Shown here: piece after piece, positions 53,281 to 62,761 of the stretch | Position numbering within the stretch: position 1 is the stretch's first letter | Layout of the letters: every line of letters starts with the position of its first letter | Assembly (NCBI GenBank): GCA_031267645.1 | Contig: JAIRYW010000072.1 | Span: 1-62,831, forward strand | Direction of reading: 5' to 3' | DNA length: 62,831 bases | From: Propionibacteriaceae bacterium | GTDB taxonomy: Bacteria > Actinomycetota > Actinomycetes > Propionibacteriales > Propionibacteriaceae | Program-made: the position numbers and the translations under genes | Notes under the pieces: generated by a model | What the model was told of the DNA's origin: nothing | Seen by the model: only the letters and a program-made list of their open reading frames with translations | The model's database searches: none

Positions 53281-56175
53281 GTGAGTGAGCGGCTGAGGAT
53301 TCGTGGTGCGAGGGAGCACAATCTCAAGAATGTGGCACTTGACCTGCCGCGCGACAAGTTGATTGTCTTCACCGGGTTGAGCGGATCAGGCAAATCGTCA
53401 CTCGCTTTTGACACCATTTTCGCTGAAGGCCAGCGGCGCTATGTTGAATCGTTGTCGAGCTACGCCCGCCAGTTCTTAGGTCAAATGGACAAACCAGATG
53501 TCGACTTCATTGAAGGCCTCAGCCCGGCCGTGTCGATTGACCAGAAAGGCACCAACCGCAACCCGCGTTCAACTGTTGGAACCATCACCGAGGTCTATGA
53601 CTATCTCAGGTTGCTGTTCGCCCGGGTTGGCACACAACATTGCCCACAATGCGGTGCTGTCATCACTTCACAAACCGCTGGGCAGATCGTTGACCAGCTA
53701 CTGGCCATGCCTGAAGGCGCCCGCCTGCAAATCTTGGCGCCGGTGGTGCGGGGCCGCAAAGGCGAATACAGCGAACTATTTGAGGAGCTACGTAGCCAAG
53801 GTTTCGCCCGTGTCCAAGTCGATGGTGAAGTGGCTTCATTAGAAGCCTTCCCGGTGCTGGACAAGAAGGTCAAACATACGATCAACGTCGTAGTGGACCG
53901 TTTGGTGGTCCGTGACGGGCAACGGCGGCGTTTCGTTGACTCGGTTGAAACCGCCCTGAAATTGGCTGATGGCCTGGTGGTGGCGGAATTCGTTGACAAG
54001 AATGAAACCGATCCTGACCGTTTACGGCGCTTCTCCGAGCGCCGGGCTTGCCCTAATGAACATGAGCTGGCCCTCGAAGAGATCGAGCCACGGACCTTTT
54101 CTTTCAACGCGCCATATGGTGCCTGCCCAGAATGTACCGGCATTGGCTTCCGCCTAGAGGTTGACCCGGAACTGGTTGTGCCAGATCAGGAACGCTCCCT
54201 GGCGGATGGGGCGATCGCACCTTGGCGTGGGGCGGCCATCGGCTATTACCTCCACGTCTTGACTTCATTGGCCGATGACGTCGGGTTTAGCATGACGGTG
54301 CCGTGGGCTGGGTTGCCAGAAAGGGCCAGGCAGATAATCCTTTACGGACAAGACCACCGGGTGCATATGAAGTACCGTAACCGTTGGGGCCGTGACCGGC
54401 GGTTCACCACCGGGTTTGAAGGCGTCATCCCGCAGATCAACCGGCGCCACGCTGAGACTGAATCTGATTTCAGCCGCGACAAATATGAAGCTTACATGCG
54501 CGAAGTGCCGTGCCCCGCTTGCCAAGGAGCCCGCCTTAAACCGGAGGTTTTAGCTGTCGCTATCGGTCGAAAGTCAATCGCTGACGTTTGCCAGCTAGCG
54601 GTCGGGGAGTGCCGCCAGTTCTTACAGAACCTGGAACTGACCAGCCGTCAACAGACGATCGCCGCCCAAGTGTTGAAAGAGATCGATGCCCGGCTCGGGT
54701 TTCTGCTTGACGTTGGTTTGAACTATCTGTCACTCGACCGGCCGGCCGCCACCTTGTCCGGTGGGGAAGCCCAACGCATCCGTTTAGCGACTCAGATCGG
54801 TTCTGGTTTGGTCGGTGTGCTTTACGTCCTTGATGAACCATCGATTGGTTTACATCAGCGTGACAATCACCGCCTGATCGCCACTTTGACAAGGTTGCGT
54901 GACTTGGGTAACACCCTGATCGTGGTCGAACATGATGAAGACACCATCCGGGCAGCCGATTGGATTGTTGACATTGGGCCTGGAGCCGGTGAACACGGCG
55001 GTGAAATTGTTCATTCAGGCGAGATTCTGGAACTCCAAGCTAACCCGGCTTCCATCACCGGACAGTATCTGTCACGCCAGCGGACCATACCGTTACCTGA
55101 CCGGCGCCGACCGACCGCTGAGAACCGTCAGCTAACGGTCTTAGGCGCGACCGAACACAACTTGCGGGACATTGACGTGTCCTTCCCAGTTGGTGTTTTC
55201 ACGGCCGTCACCGGAGTGTCCGGCTCTGGCAAATCGACCCTAGTTAACGCTATCCTCTACAACGTTTTGGCTAACGAACTAAACCGGGCCCGCCATGTCG
55301 CTGGACGGCATCGTCGGGTAACTGGTTTGGACCTGGTCGACAAAGTGGTGCATGTCGATCAAGGACCAATCGGCCGGACGCCCCGGTCAAACCCTGCCAC
55401 CTACACCGGGGTCTGGGATGTGATCCGTAAACTGTTCGCTGAAACCCCGGAAGCTAAACTGCGCGGCTACGGCCCGGGCCGTTTCTCTTTCAACGTTAAG
55501 GGTGGACGCTGTGAGGCTTGCAAAGGTGATGGCACGCTCAGAATTGAGATGAACTTCCTGCCGGATGTTTACGTACCGTGCGAAGTTTGCCACGGGGCGC
55601 GCTACAACCCGGAAACGCTGTCCGTGCACTACAAAGGTAAAACAGTGGCGGACGTTCTGGCGATGCCGATCGAACAGGCGGCCGAGTTCTTTGGCGCCAT
55701 CCCTTCGATTGCTCGTCACCTCAACACACTGGTTGGGGTTGGGCTGGGATATGTCCGGCTTGGCCAAAGCGCGCCAACCCTTTCCGGTGGTGAAGCTCAA
55801 CGCGTCAAATTGGCTTCCGAACTGCAACGCCGTTCAACTGGCCGGACAGTTTATGTGCTTGATGAACCAACCACGGGTTTGCATTTTGATGACATCCGGA
55901 AGTTGTTATCCGTCCTGCAAGGGCTGGTCAGCAAAGGCAACACGGTAATTGTGATTGAACATAACCTTGACGTCATCAAATCGGCTGACTGGGTGATTGA
56001 CCTTGGTCCGGAAGGCGGTGGCGGTGGCGGCCTGGTTATGGCGCAGGGCACACCTGAACAGGTCGCGGCCAACCCGGCCAGTTTCACTGGCCAGTTCTTG
56101 GCTCCGTTGCTCCAACGGTCACATTTAGGGGCGGACCAAGAAGAGGTCATCCCATCGGATGTGTTGCTGACCTGA
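53281..56175 (+). CDS. uvrA: UvrABC excinuclease subunit A
   Basis: The 964-residue ABC ATPase scans DNA for lesions and loads UvrB. It has two nucleotide-binding halves: [14 protein letters not shown] and [21 protein letters not shown] near the start, and [13 protein letters not shown] and [19 protein letters not shown] near residue 650. The ABC signatures are [16 protein letters not shown] and [16 protein letters not shown]. Zinc motifs are CPQCGAVI with CPECTGIGF in the first half and CEACKGDG with [10 protein letters not shown] in the second. GTG 53281 follows a TACAAT box by seven bases. A Gly run ([15 protein letters not shown]) near the C-terminus is typical. Composition is uniformly low-GC. 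Confidence 0.96.
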   Translation: MSERLRIRGAREHNLKNVALDLPRDKLIVFTGLSGSGKSSLAFDTIFAEGQRRYVESLSSYARQFLGQMDKPDVDFIEGLSPAVSIDQKGTNRNPRSTVGTITEVYDYLRLLFARVGTQHCPQCGAVITSQTAGQIVDQLLAMPEGARLQILAPVVRGRKGEYSELFEELRSQGFARVQVDGEVASLEAFPVLDKKVKHTINVVVDRLVVRDGQRRRFVDSVETALKLADGLVVAEFVDKNETDPDRLRRFSERRACPNEHELALEEIEPRTFSFNAPYGACPECTGIGFRLEVDPELVVPDQERSLADGAIAPWRGAAIGYYLHVLTSLADDVGFSMTVPWAGLPERARQIILYGQDHRVHMKYRNRWGRDRRFTTGFEGVIPQINRRHAETESDFSRDKYEAYMREVPCPACQGARLKPEVLAVAIGRKSIADVCQLAVGECRQFLQNLELTSRQQTIAAQVLKEIDARLGFLLDVGLNYLSLDRPAATLSGGEAQRIRLATQIGSGLVGVLYVLDEPSIGLHQRDNHRLIATLTRLRDLGNTLIVVEHDEDTIRAADWIVDIGPGAGEHGGEIVHSGEILELQANPASITGQYLSRQRTIPLPDRRRPTAENRQLTVLGATEHNLRDIDVSFPVGVFTAVTGVSGSGKSTLVNAILYNVLANELNRARHVAGRHRRVTGLDLVDKVVHVDQGPIGRTPRSNPATYTGVWDVIRKLFAETPEAKLRGYGPGRFSFNVKGGRCEACKGDGTLRIEMNFLPDVYVPCEVCHGARYNPETLSVHYKGKTVADVLAMPIEQAAEFFGAIPSIARHLNTLVGVGLGYVRLGQSAPTLSGGEAQRVKLASELQRRSTGRTVYVLDEPTTGLHFDDIRKLLSVLQGLVSKGNTVIVIEHNLDVIKSADWVIDLGPEGGGGGGLVMAQGTPEQVAANPASFTGQFLAPLLQRSHLGADQEEVIPSDVLLT

Positions 56176-56259
56176 CCCAGATGGTGTCGACCGTGCCCGG
56201 GCCTGTCAGGCTCATCCCGGAGCGCGTCTTGGGCTGGTGGGGCTAGGATTGGCGACGCT

Positions 56260-57603
56260 ATGAATGAGCCGACCGCCGCCCAGTTGGACGCCTATTTGAC
56301 GCGCCCGGCGAAGCAGCAACCCCTCTGGCCTAACGCCGACGAACTGGCCGACGCGACAGCCGTGCTGCGGGCCCGCCCGCCATTGGTCTTCGCTGGTGAA
56401 GCCGATGTTCTGACAGCTAAACTAGCGGCCGCCCAACGCGGTGAGGCTTTTGTGCTGCAAGGTGGTGACTGTGCTGAGATCTTCGTTGAAGCCTCGGCTG
56501 ACCGCATCCGTAACAAAATCCGCACCGTATTACAGATGGCGGTGGTGTTGACCTATGGAGCCTCACTGCCAGTCGTGAAACTAGGGCGGATGGCCGGCCA
56601 ATACGCCAAACCACGCAGCACAGCCACAGAGACACGCGGTGATGTCACTTTGCCGGCTTACCGAGGTGACGCTGTCAACGGTTTTGAGTTCTCTCCAGAC
56701 GCCCGCCGGCCAGACCCGTGGCGCATGGTTGAGGCCTACAACCATTCGTCAGCCACACTCAACCTGATCCGGGCGTTCACCATGGGTGGGTTCGCTGACC
56801 TGCGGTTAGTTCAAGAATGGAACCGCGGCTTTACCGCCAACCCGGCTTACGCCCGTTATGAGGAATTAGCCGCCCAAATCGACAAGGCGGTCCGTTTCAT
56901 GGCGGCCTGCGGCGCCGACTTCGAAGCCCTCAAAATGGTTGAATTTTTCTCCTCCCATGAGGCTCTACTGCTTGACTATGAACGGGCGCTGACCCGGATC
57001 GATTCGCGTGGCGGGCAACCATATGACTGTTCAGCTCACTTCTTGTGGATTGGTGAACGGACACGTTCACCGGAAGGCGCCCACGCCGAACTGCTCAGCC
57101 ATGTGCGCAATCCGCTCGGCATCAAGATCGGGCCAAGCGCCCATGCCAGTGACATTCTTCGGCTGGCGGACAAGCTAGACCCAGCCCATGAACCTGGCCG
57201 GATCAGCCTTATCAGCCGAATGGGCGCGGACCAGGTGCGAGTCATCCTGCCTGGACTGGTACGCGCCGTCCAAGCGGTCCAACGGCCAGTCTTGTGGATG
57301 TGTGACCCGATGCATGGCAACACCTTCACCACCAGCGCTGGTGTCAAAACGCGACGTTTCGACACTGTAATTGAAGAGGTCAGAGGCTTTTTTGAGGTGC
57401 TGCGTGAAGCAGGGGCAGTGCCAGGTGGTTTACATGTCGAGCTGACCGGAGATGATGTCACCGAGGTGATGGGCGGATCAGAAGCGATCGATGACGCCGC
57501 TCTCAGCCGCCGTTATGAAAGTGTGGTTGACCCGCGACTGAACCACCAACAGGCTCTCGAAATGGCTTTCCAGGTGGCCGAACTGCTCCGCTCACCCCGC
57601 TAG
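56260..57603 (+). CDS. Class II DAHP synthase, copy 2
   Basis: The 447-residue second copy of the shikimate-pathway entry enzyme lies on the low-GC side. Metal ligands are complete: Cys in LQGGDCAEIF, His in CDPMHGNTF, Glu in VELTGDDV, Asp in VDPRLNHQQ; LGRMAGQYAKPRS and LWIGERTR are also intact. It differs from copy 1 throughout, so it is not a recent duplicate. A TAGGAT box (56244-56249) lies ten bases before ATG 56260, suggesting a very short leader. Class II second copies occur in secondary-metabolite clusters, but none is visible here. panE follows after 24 bases. Confidence 0.92.
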   Translation: MNEPTAAQLDAYLTRPAKQQPLWPNADELADATAVLRARPPLVFAGEADVLTAKLAAAQRGEAFVLQGGDCAEIFVEASADRIRNKIRTVLQMAVVLTYGASLPVVKLGRMAGQYAKPRSTATETRGDVTLPAYRGDAVNGFEFSPDARRPDPWRMVEAYNHSSATLNLIRAFTMGGFADLRLVQEWNRGFTANPAYARYEELAAQIDKAVRFMAACGADFEALKMVEFFSSHEALLLDYERALTRIDSRGGQPYDCSAHFLWIGERTRSPEGAHAELLSHVRNPLGIKIGPSAHASDILRLADKLDPAHEPGRISLISRMGADQVRVILPGLVRAVQAVQRPVLWMCDPMHGNTFTTSAGVKTRRFDTVIEEVRGFFEVLREAGAVPGGLHVELTGDDVTEVMGGSEAIDDAALSRRYESVVDPRLNHQQALEMAFQVAELLRSPR

Positions 57604-57627
57604 GGCGGCATCGGACAAGGCAAGACG

Positions 57628-58539
57628 ATGACCGACGTAGCTGTAATTGGGGCTGGTGCGATTGGCGCCTACTACGGCGCGCACCTCGCCCGGGCGGACC
57701 ACACGGTCCACTTCCTTGCCCGGTCAACAGCCGCTGAACTGCGCCAACACGGTCTGGCGATCAAGTCTTGGCGTGGCGATTTGGCGGTTGACTCGATCCA
57801 AGCCTATTCAGCACCAAGCCAGATGCCGCCGTGCGATCTGGTCCTGTTAGCCACCAAGGCAACCGCCAACAAGACAGTCTTTGAGCAGATCAGACCAGTC
57901 TTGAAAGACGGTAGTCAGCTAGTTGTGATGCAGAACGGTTTCGGCGCTGAACCTGTCCTGGCTCGGATGTATCCGGCGGTGAAGCTGTTCGCCGGGTTGT
58001 GCTTCATCTGTTCGTTCCGCACCGATCAGCCTTGGGTTATCCAACACACGGCGTACGGTCGGCTGTCACTGGCGGCGTTGAACCCGGCTGATCAGGACAG
58101 CCTTGAGGAGATCGCTCAGCTCTTTGACCAGGCCGGGGTTGATGTTGAAAGGCTCGGCGGTGTGTTGGAGGCCCGCTTACGGAAACTGGTTTGGAATGTG
58201 CCGTTCAATGGGTTGAGTGTTGTGCTCAACGCCACCACCGGGCAGTTGTCGCGCAGCCCAGCCGCCCGCGGTGCCATCGCCGGCCTGATGGCGGAGGTGA
58301 CCGGGGCGGCAGCGGCCGGTGGTGTGGAGATCGAACCGAGCTTCGCTGCCAAGATGATGGGCACGACTGACGCCATGGCGGCCTACAACCCGTCGATGCG
58401 GCTCGACTACTTGGCTGGACGTCCCTTGGAGATAGACGCCATCTACTGGAACGTCATCAATTGGGCGGCTGGGTTGGGCTATGCCATGCCGGCTTGTTCA
58501 CTGCTTGCCAGACAATTGGAATACCTTAGCCAGCCTTAG
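57628..58539 (+). CDS. 2-dehydropantoate 2-reductase family protein
   Basis: The 303-residue NADPH-dependent reductase belongs to the ApbA/PanE family, whose main member makes pantoate for coenzyme A. The N-terminal Rossmann motif is VAVIGAGAIGAYYGAHLA; VLLATKATANK and VMQNGFGAEPVLA follow. The catalytic Lys is probably in LRKLVWNVPFNGLSVVL, and the C-terminal part contains MRLDYLAGRPLEIDAIYWN with the conserved Ser replaced locally by LDYLAGR. Several paralogues of this family act on other 2-oxo acids, so the panE symbol is withheld. It is probably cotranscribed with the DAHP synthase upstream. Confidence 0.85.
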   Translation: MTDVAVIGAGAIGAYYGAHLARADHTVHFLARSTAAELRQHGLAIKSWRGDLAVDSIQAYSAPSQMPPCDLVLLATKATANKTVFEQIRPVLKDGSQLVVMQNGFGAEPVLARMYPAVKLFAGLCFICSFRTDQPWVIQHTAYGRLSLAALNPADQDSLEEIAQLFDQAGVDVERLGGVLEARLRKLVWNVPFNGLSVVLNATTGQLSRSPAARGAIAGLMAEVTGAAAAGGVEIEPSFAAKMMGTTDAMAAYNPSMRLDYLAGRPLEIDAIYWNVINWAAGLGYAMPACSLLARQLEYLSQP

Positions 58540-58595
58540 CTTTCGGCCTGTCTGAGCAGCGACATGACTGTGTGACCGGCGTGCCTTTGGGGCGA

Positions 58596-58613
58596 CCTGA
58601 GAACGGTCTCAGG
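58596..58613 (+). terminator. Short perfect hairpin after the PanE-like gene
   Basis: CCTGAGA (58596-58602) and TCTCAGG (58607-58613) pair perfectly around ACGG, followed by a C run. It lies 57 bases after the stop codon. The remaining 150 bases to gltA hold a TAAAAT at 58714-58719, a candidate -10 box for gltA. Confidence 0.5.
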
Positions 58614-58761
58614 CCCCCCGGCGGACAGCCCCGGGAACAACCCCAGACCGAAGTCCTGCCCCAGCCGCAGAGCCCAAACCGATCATCTAGGAACTAAGTC
58701 CCACAAGAAATGGTAAAATCAAGGCTGTACGTATCCCTCGTCACGTTAAAGGAGAGTACCA

Positions 58762-60036
58762 ATGGGGAATGCCGTCTTTACCCACGGCGCGGTTCGGCTG
58801 GAGTTGCCAATGGTTCGTGCGACTGCTGGAAACAACGGTTATGACATCACCAAACTGCTAGCGCGGACCGGTGAAACCACCTATGACATCGGCTTCGGTT
58901 CGACCGCCGCCTGCAAGTCAGCCATCACGTTCATCGATGGTGAGGCTGGTGTGCTGCGCTACCGCGGCTATCCGATAGAGCAACTAGCCGAAAAGGCCTC
59001 CTTCATGGAGGTGGCCTATCTGGTGCTCTACGGCGAACTACCGAACGCGGAGCAGCTTGACTATTTCAACTGCGCCATCAACGGCTACCACCTGATCGAT
59101 GAACGGCTGAAGGAAATGTTCCGCTCCGCTCCCCGGCGGTCACATCCAATGCCGCTGCTGGCGGCGGCGATCAACTCGCTTTCGACGTTCGTTTACACCA
59201 ACCCGTTGATCGATCCAACCGACCTAGATGGCGCTACGCACCGTCTGATGGGCGCGGTTCCAACTCTGGCAGCCTACGGCTACAAGAACTCGATCGGCCA
59301 GCCGATGCTTTACCCGCTCGATTCGGAAAGCTATGTCGAAAACTTCATCCGGATGTCCTTTGGTGTCCCCTCCAGGCCATATCCGTTCGATGAGGAGATC
59401 ATCAAAGCACTTGACGTGTTGCTGATTCTTCACGCCGATCATGAGCAGAACTGTTCCACGTCAACGGTTCGGCTGGTCGGATCGTCCGGGGCGAACGTTT
59501 ACGTCTCGGTGGCGGCCGGCGTCAACGCATTGTCAGGACCGCTTCACGGCGGTGCCAACCAGGCGGTTCTTGAGATGTTGGCGCATATCAAACGGGATGG
59601 CGGCGGTGTCAACCGTTTCGTCGAGAAGGTCAAGCAACGCGAAGCCAAGCTGATGGGGTTTGGCCACCGCATCTACAAGAATTACGATCCGCGGGCCGCG
59701 ATTGTCAAACAGCACGCTGACGCTATTTTGCGTCACCGGACCGGTCATGACGAGCTGCTGGACATCGCCCTAACATTGGAGGACACGGCACTCAACGACC
59801 CGTATTTCCAGGAACGCAAACTCTATCCGAACGTCGATTTTTACACGGGCTTGATTTATCAGGCGATGGGTTTCCCGGTCGACATGTTCACTGTGTTGTT
59901 CGCCATCGGACGCTTGCCGGGTTGGATCGCTCATTGGCGTGAGCAGGCGGCCGACCCGACGATGAAGATTGGGCGCCCGAGGCAGATCTATGTCGGTCAG
60001 GCGAAGCGTGACTTTGTGCCGCTTGACCAGCGCTAA
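58762..60036 (+). CDS. gltA: Citrate synthase
   Basis: The 424-residue type II citrate synthase condenses oxaloacetate and acetyl-CoA at the entry of the citric acid cycle. DIGFGSTAACKSAITFIDG and VLRYRGYPIEQLAEK open the enzyme. ADHEQNCSTSTVRLVGSSGAN holds the first catalytic His, GPLHGGANQAVLEML the second, and the Asp region is represented by GFGHRIYKNYDPRA and FYTGLIYQAMGFP. AAAGGAGAG lies about seven bases before ATG 58762. The length is normal. It is flanked by an upstream hairpin and a downstream direct repeat, so it is probably monocistronic. Confidence 0.95.
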   Translation: MGNAVFTHGAVRLELPMVRATAGNNGYDITKLLARTGETTYDIGFGSTAACKSAITFIDGEAGVLRYRGYPIEQLAEKASFMEVAYLVLYGELPNAEQLDYFNCAINGYHLIDERLKEMFRSAPRRSHPMPLLAAAINSLSTFVYTNPLIDPTDLDGATHRLMGAVPTLAAYGYKNSIGQPMLYPLDSESYVENFIRMSFGVPSRPYPFDEEIIKALDVLLILHADHEQNCSTSTVRLVGSSGANVYVSVAAGVNALSGPLHGGANQAVLEMLAHIKRDGGGVNRFVEKVKQREAKLMGFGHRIYKNYDPRAAIVKQHADAILRHRTGHDELLDIALTLEDTALNDPYFQERKLYPNVDFYTGLIYQAMGFPVDMFTVLFAIGRLPGWIAHWREQAADPTMKIGRPRQIYVGQAKRDFVPLDQR

Positions 60037-60107
60037 CAGCGTTGGAGTGAGCGGTTAGGGTTTGTTTGGGCGATTCGGCCCCTCAAGTTTGGTGGTGTCG
60101 GTTGACC

Positions 60108-60163
60108 GATGCCGCCCCTCTGGTTGGGTTGCCTCGTTGGACGATGCCGCCCCTCTGGTTGGG
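60108..60163. repeat. 21-base perfect direct repeat between gltA and lacI
   Basis: GATGCCGCCCCTCTGGTTGGG occurs at 60108-60128 and again at 60143-60163, a period of 35 bases. A third, weaker copy (GATTCGGCCCCTCAAG) starts near 60072. It lies 72 bases after the gltA stop in a convergent intergenic region. No hairpin or gene was recognised in it. Confidence 0.8.
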
Positions 60164-60188
60164 ACACCCAAGTGGAGGTTCTCCAGGG

Positions 60189-61196
60189 TCAGGTTGACCC
60201 GCGCCGGATGATCCCAACCGGCAGCGTCACCGATGCGGCTACCGCCTCTGGGTCACTGATTAGGGCATTTAGTGCTCTCAGAGCCCATTCGCCGGTCTGG
60301 CGGAGAGGCTGGCGGATAGTTGTCAGATCGAGGGCGGAGGCGATTGAGGAGTCGTCGTAGCCAACTAAGGCGATGTCCTGTGGGATCGCCCGGCCGAGCC
60401 GCCGTGCCACCAGATGGACCGCAGCGGCTAACTCATCGGTATGGGCGAAGACTCCGGTCGGTACCGCACTGGCGCCAACCAGGTCGATCGCCGCCCTGAT
60501 GGCGTCTTCGAAAGTTGGCCCAGCCAGGGCGGTGGCGTTGGGATCGAGCTGGAATCCAGCTTCCGCCAGGCCCGCCCTGAAACCCAAGAGGCGCCGTTGC
60601 GAGGGCGATTCGAGTTCTGGCAGCACCTGACGGTGTCCCAGGAAGGCAAAGCGAGTCCTCCCGGTCCGGATCAGCGCGTTGGCCGCCAAGCGTCCGCCTT
60701 GTTCGTCATCAGTTGTCACTGAAGGCAAGCCGTAACCCGCGACGTCAACTAAAACCGCTGGTAAATGGCCGTGCCGTAGTGCGTCGGCGGCCTCTTGGCT
60801 GAGTGGCACTGACATGATGATGACCCCGTCATAGGACCGCAGAGCAGGCAGGGCCTCGAGGACTCGGCCCGATTCGGCGGCCGATTGGACATCATGAACC
60901 ACAACCTCTACTGGCTGGTTTGATTCGGCTGTCAAGATGCCGTTGAGTCGTTCGGCGAAGGACGGATAGGTCGAGAACGGCGCGAACACACCGATCCGTC
61001 GAGCCGAACGCCGCGCCCTGGAAGTGGCGGTCTCTTTGGGTACAAAGTTCAGTTGGCGGATGGCTTCTAGAACTCGCCGTCTGGTTGGTTCAGCCACCTT
61101 GGCGGGGGCGTTGAGGGCTTTGGAGACTGTGGCGATGGAGACTTGAGCCAGTCCGGCCACGTCATAGATTGTCGCTGGACGGCCGTGTGCGGTCAC
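60189..61196 (-). CDS. LacI-family transcriptional regulator
   Basis: The 335-residue protein has an N-terminal helix-turn-helix (ATIYDVAGLAQVSIATVSKALN, here in pieces: YDVAGLAQVSIATVSKAL), a hinge region, and a periplasmic-binding-protein-like sugar domain (about 60-335) ending VGYDDSSIASALDLTTIRQP. Start GTG 61196 has AAGGAGG six bases upstream; the frame stays open to 61229. It faces an MFS transporter, with a perfect palindrome (61240-61259) between them, so it very likely represses both that transporter and itself in response to a sugar. The inducer cannot be read from sequence. Confidence 0.92.
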   Translation of the reverse strand: MTAHGRPATIYDVAGLAQVSIATVSKALNAPAKVAEPTRRRVLEAIRQLNFVPKETATSRARRSARRIGVFAPFSTYPSFAERLNGILTAESNQPVEVVVHDVQSAAESGRVLEALPALRSYDGVIIMSVPLSQEAADALRHGHLPAVLVDVAGYGLPSVTTDDEQGGRLAANALIRTGRTRFAFLGHRQVLPELESPSQRRLLGFRAGLAEAGFQLDPNATALAGPTFEDAIRAAIDLVGASAVPTGVFAHTDELAAAVHLVARRLGRAIPQDIALVGYDDSSIASALDLTTIRQPLRQTGEWALRALNALISDPEAVAASVTLPVGIIRRGST

Positions 61197-61239
61197 TGTT
61201 CCTCCTTGCTGTGTCTCAGACGATAGCACAGCCCTGATT

Positions 61240-61264
61240 AGTGCTTTACCGAAAGCACTATACT
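61240..61264 (+). promoter_or_regulatory. LacI-type operator overlapping the transporter promoter
   Basis: AGTGCTTT (61240-61247) and AAAGCACT (61252-61259) are perfect inverted arms around ACCG, typical in size and CG-centred layout for LacI-family operators. TATACT (61259-61264), a good -10 box for rightward transcription, starts at the operator edge, so a bound repressor would block polymerase. The lacI start is 44 bases to the left. Confidence 0.7.
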
Positions 61265-61322
61265 AGGGCTCGCGGGACCGAGACTTGGCAACATCGTTTC
61301 GTCCGCACCAGGACCAATACTC

Positions 61323-61421
61323 ATCCAGAACGGCCTGAAGCTTGGTGACAACGCTCCAGTCCCAACCCACACCAGAACTGATCCAAAACGGCCTGAAGCT
61401 TGGTGGCACGCCTCAGTCCCA
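61323..61421. repeat. Imperfect tandem repeat in the transporter leader
   Basis: Two copies of about 41 bases start at 61323 (ATCCAGAACGGCCTGAAGCT) and 61381 (ATCCAAAACGGCCTGAAGCT), with a period of 58 bases. They share ACGGCCTGAAGCTTGGTG exactly and end in CAGTCCCA. They occupy most of the stretch between the LacI-type operator and the transporter start codon. No reading frame is conserved in them. Confidence 0.75.
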
Positions 61422-61452
61422 CTCCAGCTGAGACCGACCCATTAGGTGCGCC

Positions 61453-62718
61453 ATGACCAACAACCCTGATTCGTTGACACCCGGTTTGTCGACTGCTCCG
61501 TACCCTAAGCCAGCCCGTCTTGGGTCCCTGATGGCGATCTACTTTGGCCTCCAGCTAACAGTCAACATGGCCAACGGTGGGGCAGCGACCTTCCTATTGC
61601 CTCTCTGGCTCCAAGAACTCGACCCAGAATCGAAGGTCGCCAACTACGGACTGCTCGGCACGCTAGCCGCCATCTGTGCGATCGTGGCACAGCCGCTCTG
61701 GGGCGGTCTCTCAGATCGCACCCGGACAAGATGGGGGCGCCGTGCGCCATGGATCACCGCGGGTGTGGCGGGTTTGGCGATTTGTATTAGCCTGCTTGGC
61801 GCCAGCCGTCAGTTCGCTTTGATTCTGCTGGTGGCTTGCGCGGTCTCCACTTGCTACTCGATGTTTTCGGCGCCCCTGACCGCCATCGTGGCCGACCGCA
61901 CACCAGTTGAGCGCCGTGGCGTGATGTCCGCTTTAGGCGGGGCCGGTGCCTATCTCGGTGTCCTCGGTGGGGTCCTGGCAGTCTCACTCTTCGCTAGTCA
62001 GCTCCGTACTGGATTTGTGGCTTGCGCCGTCTTCGCGGCGGTGCTCGGCTTGCCGTTAGCCCTTGGCTTACGGCGCGACTCACGGCTGTTGCCAAGCGAA
62101 CCGCGTCACAGCTGGCGTGTCAGGCTGGCTTCTTACTGGGTTTCGCCGCGACGTCAGCCTGACTTCGCCTGGGTCTTCGCTGCCAGATTGGTTCTGATCA
62201 CTGGGTTCTGGGGCATTTACTCATTCCTGCTTTACCTGGCGCAGGACTATTGCGGTCTGAGCCGGGATGAAGCCGCCCAGCTTTACCCGCTGCTGTCGGC
62301 CGCGTTGATGGCCGCCATTTTGCTGTCGATCGTGCCGGCTGGATGGATCTCAGACCGGCTGGGGCGTCGCAAACCGGTAGTGATCGTCGCTTCGGCCCTG
62401 ATCGGAGCCTCTGTGGCAGCGCCTTTGACAAGCCCAACGGTGCCTGCCTTGTTTCTCTCACTGATCATCGCCGGGCTTGGTTTTGGTGCCTACATGTCAG
62501 TTGACCAAGCGTTAATGACTCAGGTGCTGCCTTCGGCTGTGGCCGCCGGGAAGCAACTTGGCATCTTGAACATCGCTCAAGCTGGAGGTCAGATGCTGGC
62601 TCCGGCTGTCGCCGCCAAGGTCATTAGCATTGCTGGATACCAGGGCTTATACGTCTTCGCCGCCCTGATGGCATTACTAGCGATTGGCTTGGTAATCCCC
62701 ATCAAGTCAGTCAAATGA
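61453..62718 (+). CDS. MFS transporter, probably for a sugar or glycoside
   Basis: The 421-residue protein has about twelve transmembrane helices. The loop after helix 2 contains GGLSDRTRTRWGRRAPWI, and the second half has the related GWISDRLGRRKPVVI, both characteristic of the major facilitator superfamily and of the glycoside-pentoside-hexuronide-like MFS branch. The adjacent LacI regulator suggests a sugar substrate. AGGTG lies a few bases before ATG 61453. A roughly 190-base leader with tandem repeats precedes it. The substrate is not known. Confidence 0.88.
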   Translation: MTNNPDSLTPGLSTAPYPKPARLGSLMAIYFGLQLTVNMANGGAATFLLPLWLQELDPESKVANYGLLGTLAAICAIVAQPLWGGLSDRTRTRWGRRAPWITAGVAGLAICISLLGASRQFALILLVACAVSTCYSMFSAPLTAIVADRTPVERRGVMSALGGAGAYLGVLGGVLAVSLFASQLRTGFVACAVFAAVLGLPLALGLRRDSRLLPSEPRHSWRVRLASYWVSPRRQPDFAWVFAARLVLITGFWGIYSFLLYLAQDYCGLSRDEAAQLYPLLSAALMAAILLSIVPAGWISDRLGRRKPVVIVASALIGASVAAPLTSPTVPALFLSLIIAGLGFGAYMSVDQALMTQVLPSAVAAGKQLGILNIAQAGGQMLAPAVAAKVISIAGYQGLYVFAALMALLAIGLVIPIKSVK

Positions 62719-62761
62719 AGGCTCAGTAGGAATTAGGTAAGACTCCTGGAAGGACCACCCG

